A model generated the notes under the pieces. That model ran no database searches. It was not told where the DNA came from and saw nothing but the letters and a program-made list of their open reading frames with translations. A program made the position numbers and the translations under genes. Below are positions 34,901 through 40,500 of a DNA stretch of 64,000 bases, one piece after another. The DNA lies in the NCBI GenBank assembly GCA_029721515.1, contig CM056551.1, forward strand, positions 29,436,437 to 29,500,436. The letters run 5' to 3'. Source of the DNA: Synanceia verrucosa (Eukaryota > Chordata > Actinopteri > Perciformes > Synanceiidae). How positions within the stretch are numbered: position 1 is the stretch's first letter; each line of letters begins with the position of its first letter.

Positions 34901-35023
34901 AACGTATCCATCCTCCTGCTCGGCCCGGGGGACAGCCTGGAGCCCGTGTGCGCCGACACACAGCGCCAAGACAAGGCACTTTACCAAGACACCGGTCATT
35001 ATCCTGCTTTGGATCTCCTGCAT
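231..35023 (-). CDS. hmcn2: hemicentin-2 (5' part, 41 exons, 3' end outside window)
   Basis: Giant secreted extracellular-matrix protein of the hemicentin/fibulin family, known for basement-membrane linkage and epithelial or fin-fold adhesion. Exons, in coding order, are detailed in the domain entries. All 40 intervening introns join in frame, giving 6,340 nt or about 2,113 codons. Order: signal peptide, VWA domain, hemicentin linker, 18 Ig domains. The first Met is at 35023 (MQEIQSRIM). The second, at 34999, directly begins the hydrophobic signal (MTGVLVKCLVLALCVGAHG) and is perhaps the real start. hmcn2 is preferred to hmcn1 because ncs1 lies immediately upstream in the same orientation, as in human, and because stretches such as SWEI in Ig1 and GLKxPG in the linker resemble the HMCN2 family more. 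The reading frame continues past the donor at 230, so the gene is cut by the window edge. No frameshift or stop was seen in any exon. Confidence 0.95.
313..1731. other. hmcn2 intron 40, mostly tetranucleotide repeat
   Basis: The interval between exons 40 and 41 contains the CTAC/CTTC tract (about 725-1490). Apart from that I see no gene or recognisable element. Short open frames in the tract are translations of the repeat. Confidence 0.85.
725..1490. repeat. imperfect (CTAC)n/(CTTC)n tetranucleotide tract
   Basis: Roughly 770 bp of CTAC and CTTC units, organised into a loose higher-order pattern (CCTACCTAACTTCCTTCC). The plus strand is almost free of G, so the hmcn2 transcript carries long GGTA/GGAAG purine-rich RNA in this intron. 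It is a typical polymorphic simple repeat. Confidence 0.95.
2085..2440 (-). CDS. hmcn2: hmcn2 Ig domain 17 (exons 38-39)
   Basis: Exons 2279-2440 and 2085-2198 are split in phase 1 at LPG|GQMLQ, residues about 1929-2020. Markers are LLCDVQA, ITWTRDG and DAGQYVCTATNSAG. The exon 39 acceptor (ACTACAG) has an AT-rich, not pyrimidine-rich, upstream tract. Confidence 0.92.
3193..3559 (-). CDS. hmcn2: hmcn2 Ig domain 16 (exons 36-37)
   Basis: Exons 3372-3559 and 3193-3289 are split in phase 0 after GTQLQ, residues about 1834-1928. Markers are LRCDVTG, VSWLRDR and DMAGYSCVAENKVG. An NSS sequon precedes the first cysteine. Confidence 0.92.
3638..4050 (-). CDS. hmcn2: hmcn2 Ig domain 15 (exons 34-35), with acidic insertion
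   Basis: Exons 3835-4050 and 3638-3751 are split in phase 1 at LPG|GQVLQ, residues about 1724-1833. Markers are LSCESNA, LSWYRDG and DAGKYTCQAVNEAG. At about 110 residues it is longer than its neighbours because of an acidic segment (HEGDDNEDMLEKRE) before the B strand. It is split at the same site as Ig17. Confidence 0.92.
4124..5846 (-). CDS. hmcn2: hmcn2 Ig domain 14 (exons 32-33)
   Basis: Exons 5704-5846 and 4124-4274 are split in phase 0 after WFKDGQ across a 1.4-kb AT-rich intron, residues about 1626-1723. Markers are LSCLAKG, VNWFKDG and HEGQYTCVVTNSAG. The exon 32 donor GTTGGT is non-consensus at +3. Confidence 0.91.
4275..5703. other. hmcn2 intron 32, AT-rich with three degenerate tandem copies
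   Basis: This 1.4-kb AT-rich intron has no gene. Between about 4480 and 5050 a degenerate unit recurs three times. It is marked by TTGTGTCTCAG followed by a GTGTG(T)AG/GCTACATATAAA-like stretch (markers near 4501, 4750 and 4961) and by CTGTCTGC-TTTTTTC segments. The rest is T-rich low-complexity DNA. Confidence 0.7.
4480..5050. repeat. degenerate tandem repeat, unit about 210-250 bp, three copies
   Basis: Shared landmarks in order: TTTTAGT-TTGTGTCTCAGA, GTGTGTAG, ACAAATAATAATTATG-like, then GTCTGCTTTTTTCGG/CAG-AATGA. Spacing between equivalent landmarks is 249 and 211 bp. Copies have diverged by substitutions and indels. Confidence 0.65.
5921..6199 (-). CDS. hmcn2: hmcn2 Ig domain 13 (single exon 31)
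   Basis: A 279-nt exon flanked by phase-1 introns holds the domain, residues about 1533-1625. Markers are LPCDVDG, ITWLKDNQP and DSTGLYTCRATNPAG. It is the third single-exon Ig domain in the array. Confidence 0.94.
6710..7063 (-). CDS. hmcn2: hmcn2 Ig domain 12 (exons 29-30)
   Basis: Exons 6937-7063 and 6710-6867 are joined in phase 2 inside the codon after WSRDG, residues about 1438-1532. Markers are FQCRVSG, VEWSRDG and DQGLYQCLASNNAG. Confidence 0.92.
7642..8056 (-). CDS. hmcn2: hmcn2 Ig domain 11 (exons 27-28)
   Basis: Exons 7926-8056 and 7642-7786 are split in phase 0 after WTKDNHP, residues about 1346-1437. Markers are LGCDAFG, ITWTKDN and HAGRFACAAQNSAG, with FAC in place of the usual YxC. 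Confidence 0.92.
8149..9742 (-). CDS. hmcn2: hmcn2 Ig domain 10 (exons 25-26)
   Basis: Exons 9659-9742 and 8149-8340 are split in phase 1 between PAEG and SPHPKVRWFKNG, residues about 1254-1345. Markers are IPCPAEG, VRWFKNG, and HSGDFKCVATNEAG. This split, before the tryptophan, is earlier than in any other two-exon domain here. Confidence 0.91.
8341..11090. other. hmcn2 introns 25 and 24 flanking exon 25
   Basis: Exon 25 (9659-9742) sits between a 1.3-kb intron (8341-9658), in which I see nothing recognisable, and a 1.35-kb intron (9743-11090). The latter contains a decayed hAT-like relic at about 9990-10540 and an (ACA)n run at 10554-10570. Confidence 0.6.
9990..10540. mobile_element. decayed hAT-like nonautonomous element
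   Basis: The sequence has GATATTGGTCCGA-AAA...ATTGGATTACATCGG near 10030-10065. It has the opposite-oriented GATATCGTATTGGATC, ATATCGGTATC and ATATCGG motifs near 10494-10530. These GATATCGG-rich ends resemble those of fish hAT elements seen elsewhere in the window. Terminal repeats and target duplication are no longer clear. Confidence 0.4.
11091..11342 (-). CDS. hmcn2: hmcn2 Ig domain 9 (single exon 24)
   Basis: A 252-nt exon with phase-1 introns on both sides encodes a whole domain, residues about 1170-1253. Markers are LPCVVQGEPSPEVTWFHNG and ADQGTYRCVARNSAG. At 84 residues it is among the shortest of the array. Confidence 0.93.
11485..15415 (-). CDS. hmcn2: hmcn2 Ig domain 8 (exons 22-23)
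   Basis: Exons 15256-15415 and 11485-11612 are joined in phase 2 across a 3.6-kb intron, residues about 1074-1169. Markers are LPCEAQG, VTWSRNG, FTVLPSGSLRI and DSKLYTCTAENPAG. The donor follows ITAG and the acceptor precedes FTVLPSG, restoring a normal Ig strand order. Confidence 0.9.
11613..15255. other. hmcn2 intron 22 (3.6 kb)
   Basis: No gene is seen. It contains the GTGCTTTTCCAC miniature element (14465-15010) and AT-rich DNA (12930-13440). A less repetitive stretch at about 11800-11960 includes ATGCAAATTAATTAG, an octamer fused to a homeodomain-type core. Open frames here have no recognisable product. Confidence 0.6.
14465..15010. mobile_element. nonautonomous DNA transposon with GTGCTTTTCCAC terminal inverted repeats
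   Basis: The left end GTGCTTTTCCACTACACAG is mirrored by CGCCTGTGGAAAAGCAC at the right end, and GAGTACCTC/GGTACTC pairs lie further in. About 546 bp with no transposase. It is embedded in a second repeat: CACCATCTTGGTTCATGGC occurs just left (near 14430) and CACCATCCCTATCTTGGTTCATGGC-like sequence just right (near 15023). The superfamily is uncertain (PIF/Harbinger-like is possible). Confidence 0.6.
15908..19110 (-). CDS. hmcn2: hmcn2 Ig domain 7 (exons 20-21)
   Basis: Exons 18998-19110 and 15908-16067 are separated by a 2.9-kb phase-0 intron loaded with repeats, residues about 983-1073. Markers are LSCEASG, VVWSK, and DDAGIYICTATSSVG. The split directly after WSK matches that of Ig6, Ig11 and Ig14. 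Confidence 0.9.
16506..17135. mobile_element. palindromic (foldback) element with CAAAATCTGACTTT arms
   Basis: The left arm contains CAATTTGAATTTCCAAAAC and CTTCAAAATCTGACTTTTTC. The right arm carries the reverse complement, AAGTCAGATTTTGATGCC and AAGCTTTAGACATTCAAATTC. The centre is AT-rich with (TAA)n. No open frame is present. Exact ends were not resolved. Confidence 0.6.
17825..18794 (-). mobile_element. hAT-like nonautonomous element, copy A (one end lost)
   Basis: This copy is nearly identical, in reverse orientation, to the element at 57461-58472. Shared stretches include the paired GCTGCTCATGTACACTTTG and AACACCATATGCAGTGTTG segments. The right end has the terminal repeat GGTGCATCTCTA (18783-18794). 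The left end diverges beyond about 17825, so its terminal repeat appears truncated or replaced. A 60-bp internal difference near 18355-18450 separates the copies. Confidence 0.75.
19111..20344. other. hmcn2 intron 19
   Basis: No gene is seen. A CTAGGGCTGTCAAATGATTC start near 19511 looks like the end of a decayed DNA transposon. An inverted copy of the dispersed GCACATACTGGTGGATTAA motif lies at about 19785-19850. Confidence 0.55.
20345..20701 (-). CDS. hmcn2: hmcn2 Ig domain 6 (exons 18-19)
   Basis: Exons 20574-20701 and 20345-20489 are split in phase 0 after WTQNGKP, residues about 892-982. Markers are IPCMLLDG, HWTQNG and DAGTYVCTAVNVAG. An NITVS sequon lies in the last strand. Confidence 0.92.
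20807..22134 (-). CDS. hmcn2: hmcn2 Ig domain 5 (exons 16-17)
   Basis: Exons 21940-22134 and 20807-20902 are separated by a 1-kb phase-1 intron, residues about 795-891. Markers are LPCVARG, MTWSRKDG, and DDEGLYVCEAKNQFGT in exon 17. Exon 16 ends in LLIQS (donor A|GTGAGC), and the serine codon is completed by exon 17. Confidence 0.92.
20903..21939. other. hmcn2 intron 16
   Basis: One copy of the dispersed motif lies at 21020-21092, immediately followed by AT-rich DNA. Nothing else is recognisable. Confidence 0.6.
22217..22566 (-). CDS. hmcn2: hmcn2 Ig domain 4 (exons 14-15)
   Basis: Exons 22453-22566 and 22217-22375 are split in phase 1 directly after VHWFKG, residues about 704-794. Markers are LECLATG, HWFKG and DAGRYSCVASSSAG. 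A 265-codon open frame on the opposite strand over this area is only an antisense shadow. Confidence 0.93.
22567..23640. other. hmcn2 intron 13
   Basis: This 1.07-kb intron lies between Ig3 and Ig4. It contains only a short (ATC)n run near 22903-22920 and no gene or transposon that I recognise. Confidence 0.6.
23641..24167 (-). CDS. hmcn2: hmcn2 Ig domain 3 (exons 12-13)
   Basis: Exons 24026-24167 and 23641-23768 are joined in phase 2, residues about 614-703. Markers are LVCSASG, LFWSRGN and DAGDYTCLATNEAG. The acceptor of exon 13 (CTCGGACAG) has a weak pyrimidine tract, and a telomere-like repeat lies about 95 bp upstream of it in intron 12. The frame requires this acceptor. Confidence 0.9.
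23861..23884 (+). repeat. short interstitial telomere-like repeat
   Basis: GGGTTAGGGTTAAGGTTAGG plus GTTA: about four imperfect TTAGGG units in intron 12, about 95 bp upstream of the exon 13 acceptor on the coding strand. Confidence 0.8.
24449..24721 (-). CDS. hmcn2: hmcn2 Ig domain 2 (single exon 11)
   Basis: One 273-nt exon flanked by phase-1 introns holds the whole domain, residues about 523-613. Markers are VLSCQVEG, LTWYRAG and DAGEYHCVATNAHG. An NVTS sequon near the start and NLT before the tryptophan are potential N-glycosylation sites. Confidence 0.93.
24803..25433 (-). CDS. hmcn2: hmcn2 Ig domain 1 (exons 9-10)
   Basis: Exons 25289-25433 and 24803-24924, joined by a phase-2 intron, encode residues of about 434-522. 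The cysteine pair is GCSV and YECIAQ. The usual Ig tryptophan is absent: the C strand reads YRLRFTRSG. The equivalent domain of human hemicentins also lacks it. SWEI and DEGLYEC support the hemicentin-2 assignment. Confidence 0.92.
25511..27277 (-). CDS. hmcn2: hmcn2 exons 5-8: hemicentin-specific linker between VWA and Ig array
   Basis: Exons are 27106-27277 (shared with the VWA end), 26064-26170, 25859-25979 and 25511-25774. They encode, in order, PFDPSLREVTVSLSG, GLKELLNIPNSARIV, SGRHTLRVTGVSNVDFRAGF, and GLPAHVLLKCTGLKPPG through FFIKVTGKDEEGYRFQRLSS. This region has no Ig cysteine pair and corresponds to the conserved stretch that separates the VWA from the first Ig domain in vertebrate hemicentins. 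Exon 8 ends with a GC donor (AG|GCAAGA). Intron 5 holds nested transposons. Confidence 0.92.
26287..27071. mobile_element. palindromic element with CCAAGGAGG ends, interrupted by a second element
   Basis: The left arm starts CCAAGGAGGTTATGTTTTCA and continues with ACTCAAAAAGTTGTGGACGG and GTGGCCTAACTTAA. The right arm (about 26880-27071) is its reverse complement and ends CCTCCTTGGTGGAGG. Arms are well over 100 bp long. No coding capacity. Elements of this kind are widespread in fish, and the superfamily is not settled here. A TTAA-flanked element lies inside the left arm. Confidence 0.75.
26416..26862. mobile_element. piggyBac-like nonautonomous element with TTAA target duplication
   Basis: It is flanked by TTAA at 26412-26415 and 26863-26866. 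Ends are CTCAATGAGTGCC and GGCACTCAAAGAG, inverted with 11 of 13 positions matching. About 447 bp, no transposase. A diverged direct copy of the interior lies at about 32480-32905. Confidence 0.75.
27106..35023 (-). CDS. hmcn2: hmcn2 exons 1-5: signal peptide and von Willebrand A domain
   Basis: Exons are 34741-35023, 33342-33412, 31854-32012, 30968-31090 and 27106-27277. Intron phases after exons 1-5 are 1, 0, 0, 0 and 1. After the signal peptide the VWA domain begins near residue 46. A MIDAS-type metal-binding motif DVTGS (residues 52-56) follows LAFVF, and the later FTDARAKDYR segment supplies another conserved loop. Exon 3 begins GGGDCPEMSIGAIKKALE, and exon 4 encodes VVFVLTGDCGDRSQ through the QQVNE end. 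Exon 5 starts VLKWVEETVQ and runs into SLSGPAPQIELSDPFG. The VWA domain is the N-terminal module known for all hemicentins. The MIDAS residues look intact, so metal-dependent ligand binding is plausible by inference. Confidence 0.94.
27278..30967. other. hmcn2 intron 4 (3.7 kb)
   Basis: No gene is recognised. It contains a 17-G homopolymer (28577-28593) and a (GCATTA)n run near 30143-30162. A T-rich stretch at about 30210-30420 resembles the 3' tail of a fish LINE (TTTGCTGCTGCGAAGC, then TTTAATTTCCCC). Open frames lack recognisable domains. Confidence 0.55.
31091..31853. other. hmcn2 intron 3
   Basis: About 760 bp. A LINE-tail-like sequence near 31385-31440 (CTTTGCTGCTGCGGGATTAA then TAAAGG) resembles that in intron 4. 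Nothing else is seen. Confidence 0.5.
32480..32905. mobile_element. diverged copy of the TTAA-type element
   Basis: It shares with 26416-26862 the ordered segments TTCCAGTGTTTTTG/GTGCCAGTGTTTTACC, CATGTCTCTGAAAACAC-type, CTCAAATGAAAGAAGAG, TTTCATCATG, CATTACTCACAGGCTG and CACTTTGACGTA. Lies in hmcn2 intron 2. Terminal repeats are not clearly preserved. Confidence 0.65.
33140..33255. repeat. inverted repeat fragment, 20-bp arms
   Basis: GGACTTTCTTAAGGTTTGTT is mirrored by AACAAACCTTAAGAAAGTCC around a spacer of about 65 bp that contains AGATGTTTCACCTTTCATG. Spacer motifs like this occur in dispersed fish repeats. It lies 85 bp from hmcn2 exon 2, in intron 2. Confidence 0.6.
33413..34740. other. 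hmcn2 intron 1
   Basis: About 1.3 kb. I see no gene and no recognisable mobile element. A proline/threonine-like C-rich stretch at 34255-34310 is low complexity (CACCACCACCACC). Confidence 0.5.
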
Positions 35024-36144
35024 CTGCCTGCTGGAAGCAGGCGAGTCACAGGAAAAGAGAGAAGTTCAGGAAAGTTTGTTTAAAAAGTTACTCAAAAGTC
35101 TGGGACAGCTTCCAGTCTGGAGAAGAGAAATGTGGAGCAACGCGGCAAAGCGGAATGAGAGAGAACATCCGTGCGTAAAGTTTGAGGAGTGGAGAGCCCC
35201 TGGAGAGCTGGTGCTCTGACGCTCCAACCGGGGGCGGAGATGGGTATTAAAGGGTTTTTGTGTGAGTGTGTGTGTGTGTGCCTCGACCCCACTGTGACTT
35301 CCAGGCTTTAACCCCCCCAACACACACACACACACACACACTTCCAGTCAATTTTCTCCGTAATGGAGCTGAACCCCCAGAGACGCGTTTTTTTTACCAG
35401 CTTTGCGCACATTAGCAGCACAGACATGTCGTGAACATTGTCTCAGTAACAGCCTCGTTTTATTTAAAAATAGCCATCGTTTCTATTCAGCTGACACCAA
35501 ATCTAATTTTATCCACAGCCCACCCGGAGAAACCCCCCCCTCACCCATCCGGCAAGTGAATGGGTGGAAAAGCTCGACGCGTCACGCACAAATGGTACTT
35601 TCCTTTTTTGTTTTACCGTTGCTGGTCTGCTTAGAAATGGGTTATTGATTATTAAATATTATGGTGTTATTATTACTATTATTGGTGTAAGGGCACAGAC
35701 CTCAGAGGAAGCTCTTGTAAATAATAGATTGTGTTCTTCCAAACTTGGAGTGGAAGGGAACCTGGATCTCTTCTAAACTCTCCTTTTTGCTGCATTTAGT
35801 TCCACATGCAACATTTACAACTTCTCCAAAATGCAAAGTGAATCAAAGGTACCAAAGGACAGAGCTACCTCCTCTTGATACCACTTGAGTCCTTGATGAG
35901 AAGAAACAGGTCCAGACATGTCACCTTTTATGCACTTCACTCTTCATCATACAGCCAAACAGTGCAGGGGTGCTGTGTTATAAAGCATGACATTATCTAG
36001 TTCAACACAAGTGGGCTTGTGAATTCATGTAGGAAGCATGTGGAAAGTTTTGCAGATCCACATTAGAGTGATTTATGCAGCTCTGACTAAAAACCTGCAG
36101 CTAGAAAACAAACACAATAAGTCTATGAATAAAGTAACAGGGAG
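35024..36144. other. intergenic region between ncs1 and hmcn2, with hmcn2 5' UTR/promoter
   Basis: No gene is seen here. On the minus strand the 200-300 bp next to 35023 should hold the hmcn2 5' UTR and promoter; I see no convincing TATA box. An inverted pair of dinucleotide repeats, (TG)n at 35259-35280 and (CA)n at 35321-35341, lies about 240-320 bp upstream of the start codon. Confidence 0.5.
35259..35341. repeat. (TG)n and (CA)n microsatellites in inverted arrangement
   Basis: (TG)n at 35259-35280 and (CA)n at 35321-35341 are complementary to each other and about 40 bp apart, upstream of hmcn2 exon 1. Confidence 0.85.
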
Positions 36145-37503
36145 TCAGCCACTTAAATGCATTTTATTCTGTGCTCTTATACTGTCAAACAGGTAAATGA
36201 CATTTATCGTTCAGTAAATTATCATTTGCATAAGGCATAACTCAGTGAAGCTGATAAAAACATTTGGATGCCGGAACTGACACAATCCAAGAATGGAGAG
36301 AAGAGGCGTCATCACATGCTCTGGTCTCACAAAAGACAAATACAAAAAGTGGACGACTGCAACCACAAAAAAAAGAGCTTCACACCCAGAAGTGATGAGT
36401 GTTCGTGCCTCTCACGGTGCTCTCTAAAGAAGAACAAGCCTCGTTCAGGCTGCGACTGTGTGGCCTGGTGGTCGTCCTGTCGTTCAGGATGTGGCGCTAG
36501 TGATAACGGGAGGGGGACACAATAGGATGCAAACATAGTAAAATCATCCATAGAAAACTCCCGGCTCCTTCCTCAAATAAAAAGCCCGGAAACCTCTGAG
36601 AGAGAGTGAGAGAGAAAACAATCCCACCATCATGAAAAATACAGTGCAATACATGTCAACACCTTTGATAAAAAAATACGTATGAGGAAACTCCCATCGA
36701 CGCAGCAAAGCAGGAAATAAATAACCATTCTATTTACAGGATACAATGTGCACCACACTGCTTTCGGTTAACACAACATTTTCCCAGAATCCCCCTGGCT
36801 TGGCTGGAGGTGAAGCAGCACTTCCTCAGAGTTCCTCGGGGGGGAATCCACAACGTCTGCAAAAAATGCATCGGCTCACAACAAACTCACTGGTGTACGA
36901 GGTGTCACATTAGCTGCAGAAGCACAGAGAGATGAGCTGACATGTTGGGACTCCCCATCACGTCGGAGGATATACTTTGTTGATGATCCGAACTGGAGAT
37001 GTAGACAAACAGCTACTTGACACAGAGTTTGCAGTCCGAGGTGAACGTAGCTTCCCTCCCAGGTGTGATGGAGCTGGGTTGGCACCAAGATGGATCCATC
37101 TGAGAAGAACCATCACCAAGCTAAAAAAAAAAAACTGGCATGAAAACACTAAACGAAAAAATATGTCTTCACTTCGCAGTTGACAAAACGCTGAGCAGGA
37201 TGTCAGCAACAATTGGCAGCGGCTGGCGAATTACATTAGGCAGTGAGAGCAGAGAGGAGGGCTCGTCTCGCTCTTCACTCCAAGATTATGTGATTGCCAG
37301 CAAACAAGTGGGCCGTTTGAATAATTCATAGGAACAAACTGTGAGCAGAAAGAGGCTCCTCCACTTTGGTTTCAGGCCATAGACCCAGTTCCCCGTTTCT
37401 AATTCTCTGCTCTGATGAGTGAAGACTTTAGACAGTGATATCTGGAGATTGAAAGCTGCTGCAGCTCAGCGGTGTGCAGCTCGTTAATACTCACCTGACA
37501 GTC
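36145..37503 (-). other. ncs1: probable ncs1 3' UTR with poly(A) signal
   Basis: No other gene is seen between the ncs1 stop codon and this point. A minus-strand AATAAA lies at 36162-36167, followed within 50 bp by a GT-rich stretch (TTATTGTGTTTG), as expected at a cleavage site. A 3' UTR of about 1.3 kb is plausible. Shorter or longer ends are equally possible without transcript data. Confidence 0.4.
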
Positions 37504-40500
37504 CTACACCAGCCCATCATACAGAGACAAAGCCTGAACGATAGAAGGGTCCGCCTTGGAGCCCTCCTGAAACTCCTGCAGGGTCAGCTTCCCGTCTGCA
37601 TTCTGGAGGAGGAACAAGACAAGAGCAGGCTTTAATGCTGAGCCGCCAGCAGGGGGCCAAGCCGCACTGGACCTCGACCACTCAATACAAATCACTAAGT
37701 GCTGCTGTGCTGCACAGCCAGTCCAGAGGGCTGCTGCTGGCAGAAACACACCCAGCTCATCTTTGGTGGGTGGAGGAGGGTGGATGTGATGTTTATAGAT
37801 GGAGCAGCTAACAGCGTCCATGTCAAAACCCAGAGGACGACCAGGACGACTCAGACTGTCTCAGGTGAAGGCTGGCGTTAAGGGGAAACACCCTACTGAC
37901 TTATTGTAAAACTATTACTGTGTGTACTGCATTTTCTCAAATATGTATTAAATATTTACCTATAATATTTAAAAATCTATTTTCCATGTTGTAAAATGAG
38001 GCTGTGAATCATCTCTGCTCTGCAGAAACCGTCAGGATAGAAAAAAGAAAAGACTTAGGTGGAGAAATCAGCCTCTGATAGTCCGAATTAATAACTTAAA
38101 AATACATTAACAGTCATCACCATGAAACTGTCAACCCCAGCTGATGACTTACATCAAGACAGTTATTTCTCATATTACGTTTTCTGACATGTTAATTTAA
38201 AATATGCAAATGATGCTTTATCTCATAAACTCTACACTAATTTTCATACTTTTCCAGAATAAAAATGTAAACAGTGGAAAAAACAGGTTTAGGGAACTAT
38301 GGATATCTCTTCTAACCACTTTTAGCAGCCAGAAATAATTGATTTTCTCCATGTTTCCATGTTTCTAGAAGTAAAATGTTGTATAAAAGAAAATGACTGA
38401 CATGATGACATATGAGTAAAGTGCCCTTTAGGAACCTTCAGAATAAAGAGAGAAAGAAAAATGGAAAAGAAAAAAATTGACATGAAAAAAAATCATGAAT
38501 AAAGTGAGTAAAGTAAAATAAATAACTGACAGGTATCACCATGAATCTTCCCCAGTTGTTACCTGACATTAGGACATAATTATCTCTCTGTTTTACATGA
38601 TTTCTGAAATGAAAAGTCGTAAAATAAACACCTAAATGTGTATTTCAGTGTTTTCCATCCACTAGTCAAACACTAACAGCCCAAAATCTCTTAATATGAT
38701 GTTTTTGCCGGCAAATTAAAGTCACGTCAACCAACGATCATCATCATCTTCATCACTTTATGTCAGTTCAATATCAAAATACCAACCTTATCCATCATCG
38801 CAAAGATGCGGTCCACTCGCTTCTCTGGTGTGTTTTCCTCTTCTGGCAGCTCCACAGTGTTCCCCTAAGATGTTAGATCATCACGTTTTGTTCCTTTTAA
38901 ACAAACATTTCCCAGGTTTATGAGTTTGGTTTCACTCACCACCATCTGATATATGGCATCAACGATGTTCAGCATCTCATCTCTGGTGATGTAGCCGTCG
39001 TTATCAAGGTCATACAGTTTAAAAGCCCCTGGATGGAGGAAAGATTCAACTTTATTTTTTTTGGGAGAAGGGAAAACATTCATAGTTCATATTCAGTGTT
39101 CATATAAACAATAATCACACTGAGTTTCAGGTTTAAAGCTCTCGGCTGAAGTGTTTTATAATGAAAAAAATGTCTGCACATGTGGGGTCAGGTTGCTACT
39201 GATCTGTTGTCTGCTGTTCTGTAAGTCCTCCTTCATATGCGATGCATGGCAGTCAGCCCTAAAAAGCCCCTAAATCCTCTCATTTATATGAAAAAACAGG
39301 AAGTGGCATCTTCTTACATCTCAGCTTCTCGTCAAGAGTCCCTCTGGAAGTCACTGACAAGGCCTGGATGAACTCTGAGAACTCGATTCGTCCGTCCTGC
39401 AGACAAAAGGGAGACGAGATGAGCATCTTGCTGTACTTTTCACAACCTTTCCTTTCGCCGTGTCCTTGCTGTATTCTTATAAAATCAGGGCCAGGCTGCT
39501 ATTTTTCGCCCTGCACCTGGCTCTCTCCTGAGGCACAAACATGTCACCTCTGGTCATTAGAAAGATGGATGCGACCGGCTGGTCGTCTTCAAAAGTTGCA
39601 GCACACAGACAACCCGCTGTATATTCACAGCTGAAGACGTTTCGCATCTAAACGCTGAAACGGCCACGGCAGATAACTGTCCGACAAGGCAGAAAATATC
39701 CTGACAAGCGTTTCCTCTGAGCTTTATTCGAATCCCACGCTCTCAATTTTTTACAGCGGGGAGATTAACGTTTCCAATTACCCATCCAAGACTGTGGCCT
39801 TCGGCATTTTTCTGCGAGGCCACACGAGGAACGTCTGCAAACATGGATAATAGTCGGATGTGAAATGAAAGCTAAGTGTGGCTCCAAGTTACGACCTCCA
39901 GCCTCAAGCGACTGAACGAGGCGAACACTTTAAAGACGCAGATACTAAAGCCTTTTCCTGCTGCCTACCTGTAACTGGGCTGAACCACAGCTCTACTTTA
40001 CTTTAAGAAGACAGCTCAGCACACTTCGTGGCCTCGGGGTCAGCTGACTTTATCTCCACCAGACATCTGACCAGCCAGACGATGCTGTAGTCACGCACTG
40101 CTGATTCCATAAAGTCATAAACGCTGTTAAGATCAATGCATTCTCTAACTATGGGGTGCTTGACGCTAATGAAGGTCACAGATAAGCATCAGACAGAGGG
40201 TTTGTCTGATCTTCTGGACACAAAGCCTCTTAACTGAGTCAATAAAGCTGCAGGGGAGACGCTCATCTACAGTTTGTCTTCCTATAAGTTTAGCTGCAAT
40301 GACGTGGATCGCTCCCGAAAAATAATAATAATAAAAAAAAAATCCTGCATGACAGAGAAATGACAAAGAAATAAAACAGGCTCTAATAGTTTTATGTTGA
40401 AATACTGACAACAGATTAATTTCAGAAGCATTTTAACTTGTTTCAACAGTACAAACTATTAGATCTGTCAGTACCTTGACATGATCTGCATATATTTATA

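Noticed and set aside
231..35023. Assignment of the hemicentin to hmcn1
   Set aside because: ncs1 immediately upstream in the same orientation matches the HMCN2 locus, and the linker and Ig1 sequence resemble HMCN2 more. A formal phylogeny would be decisive.
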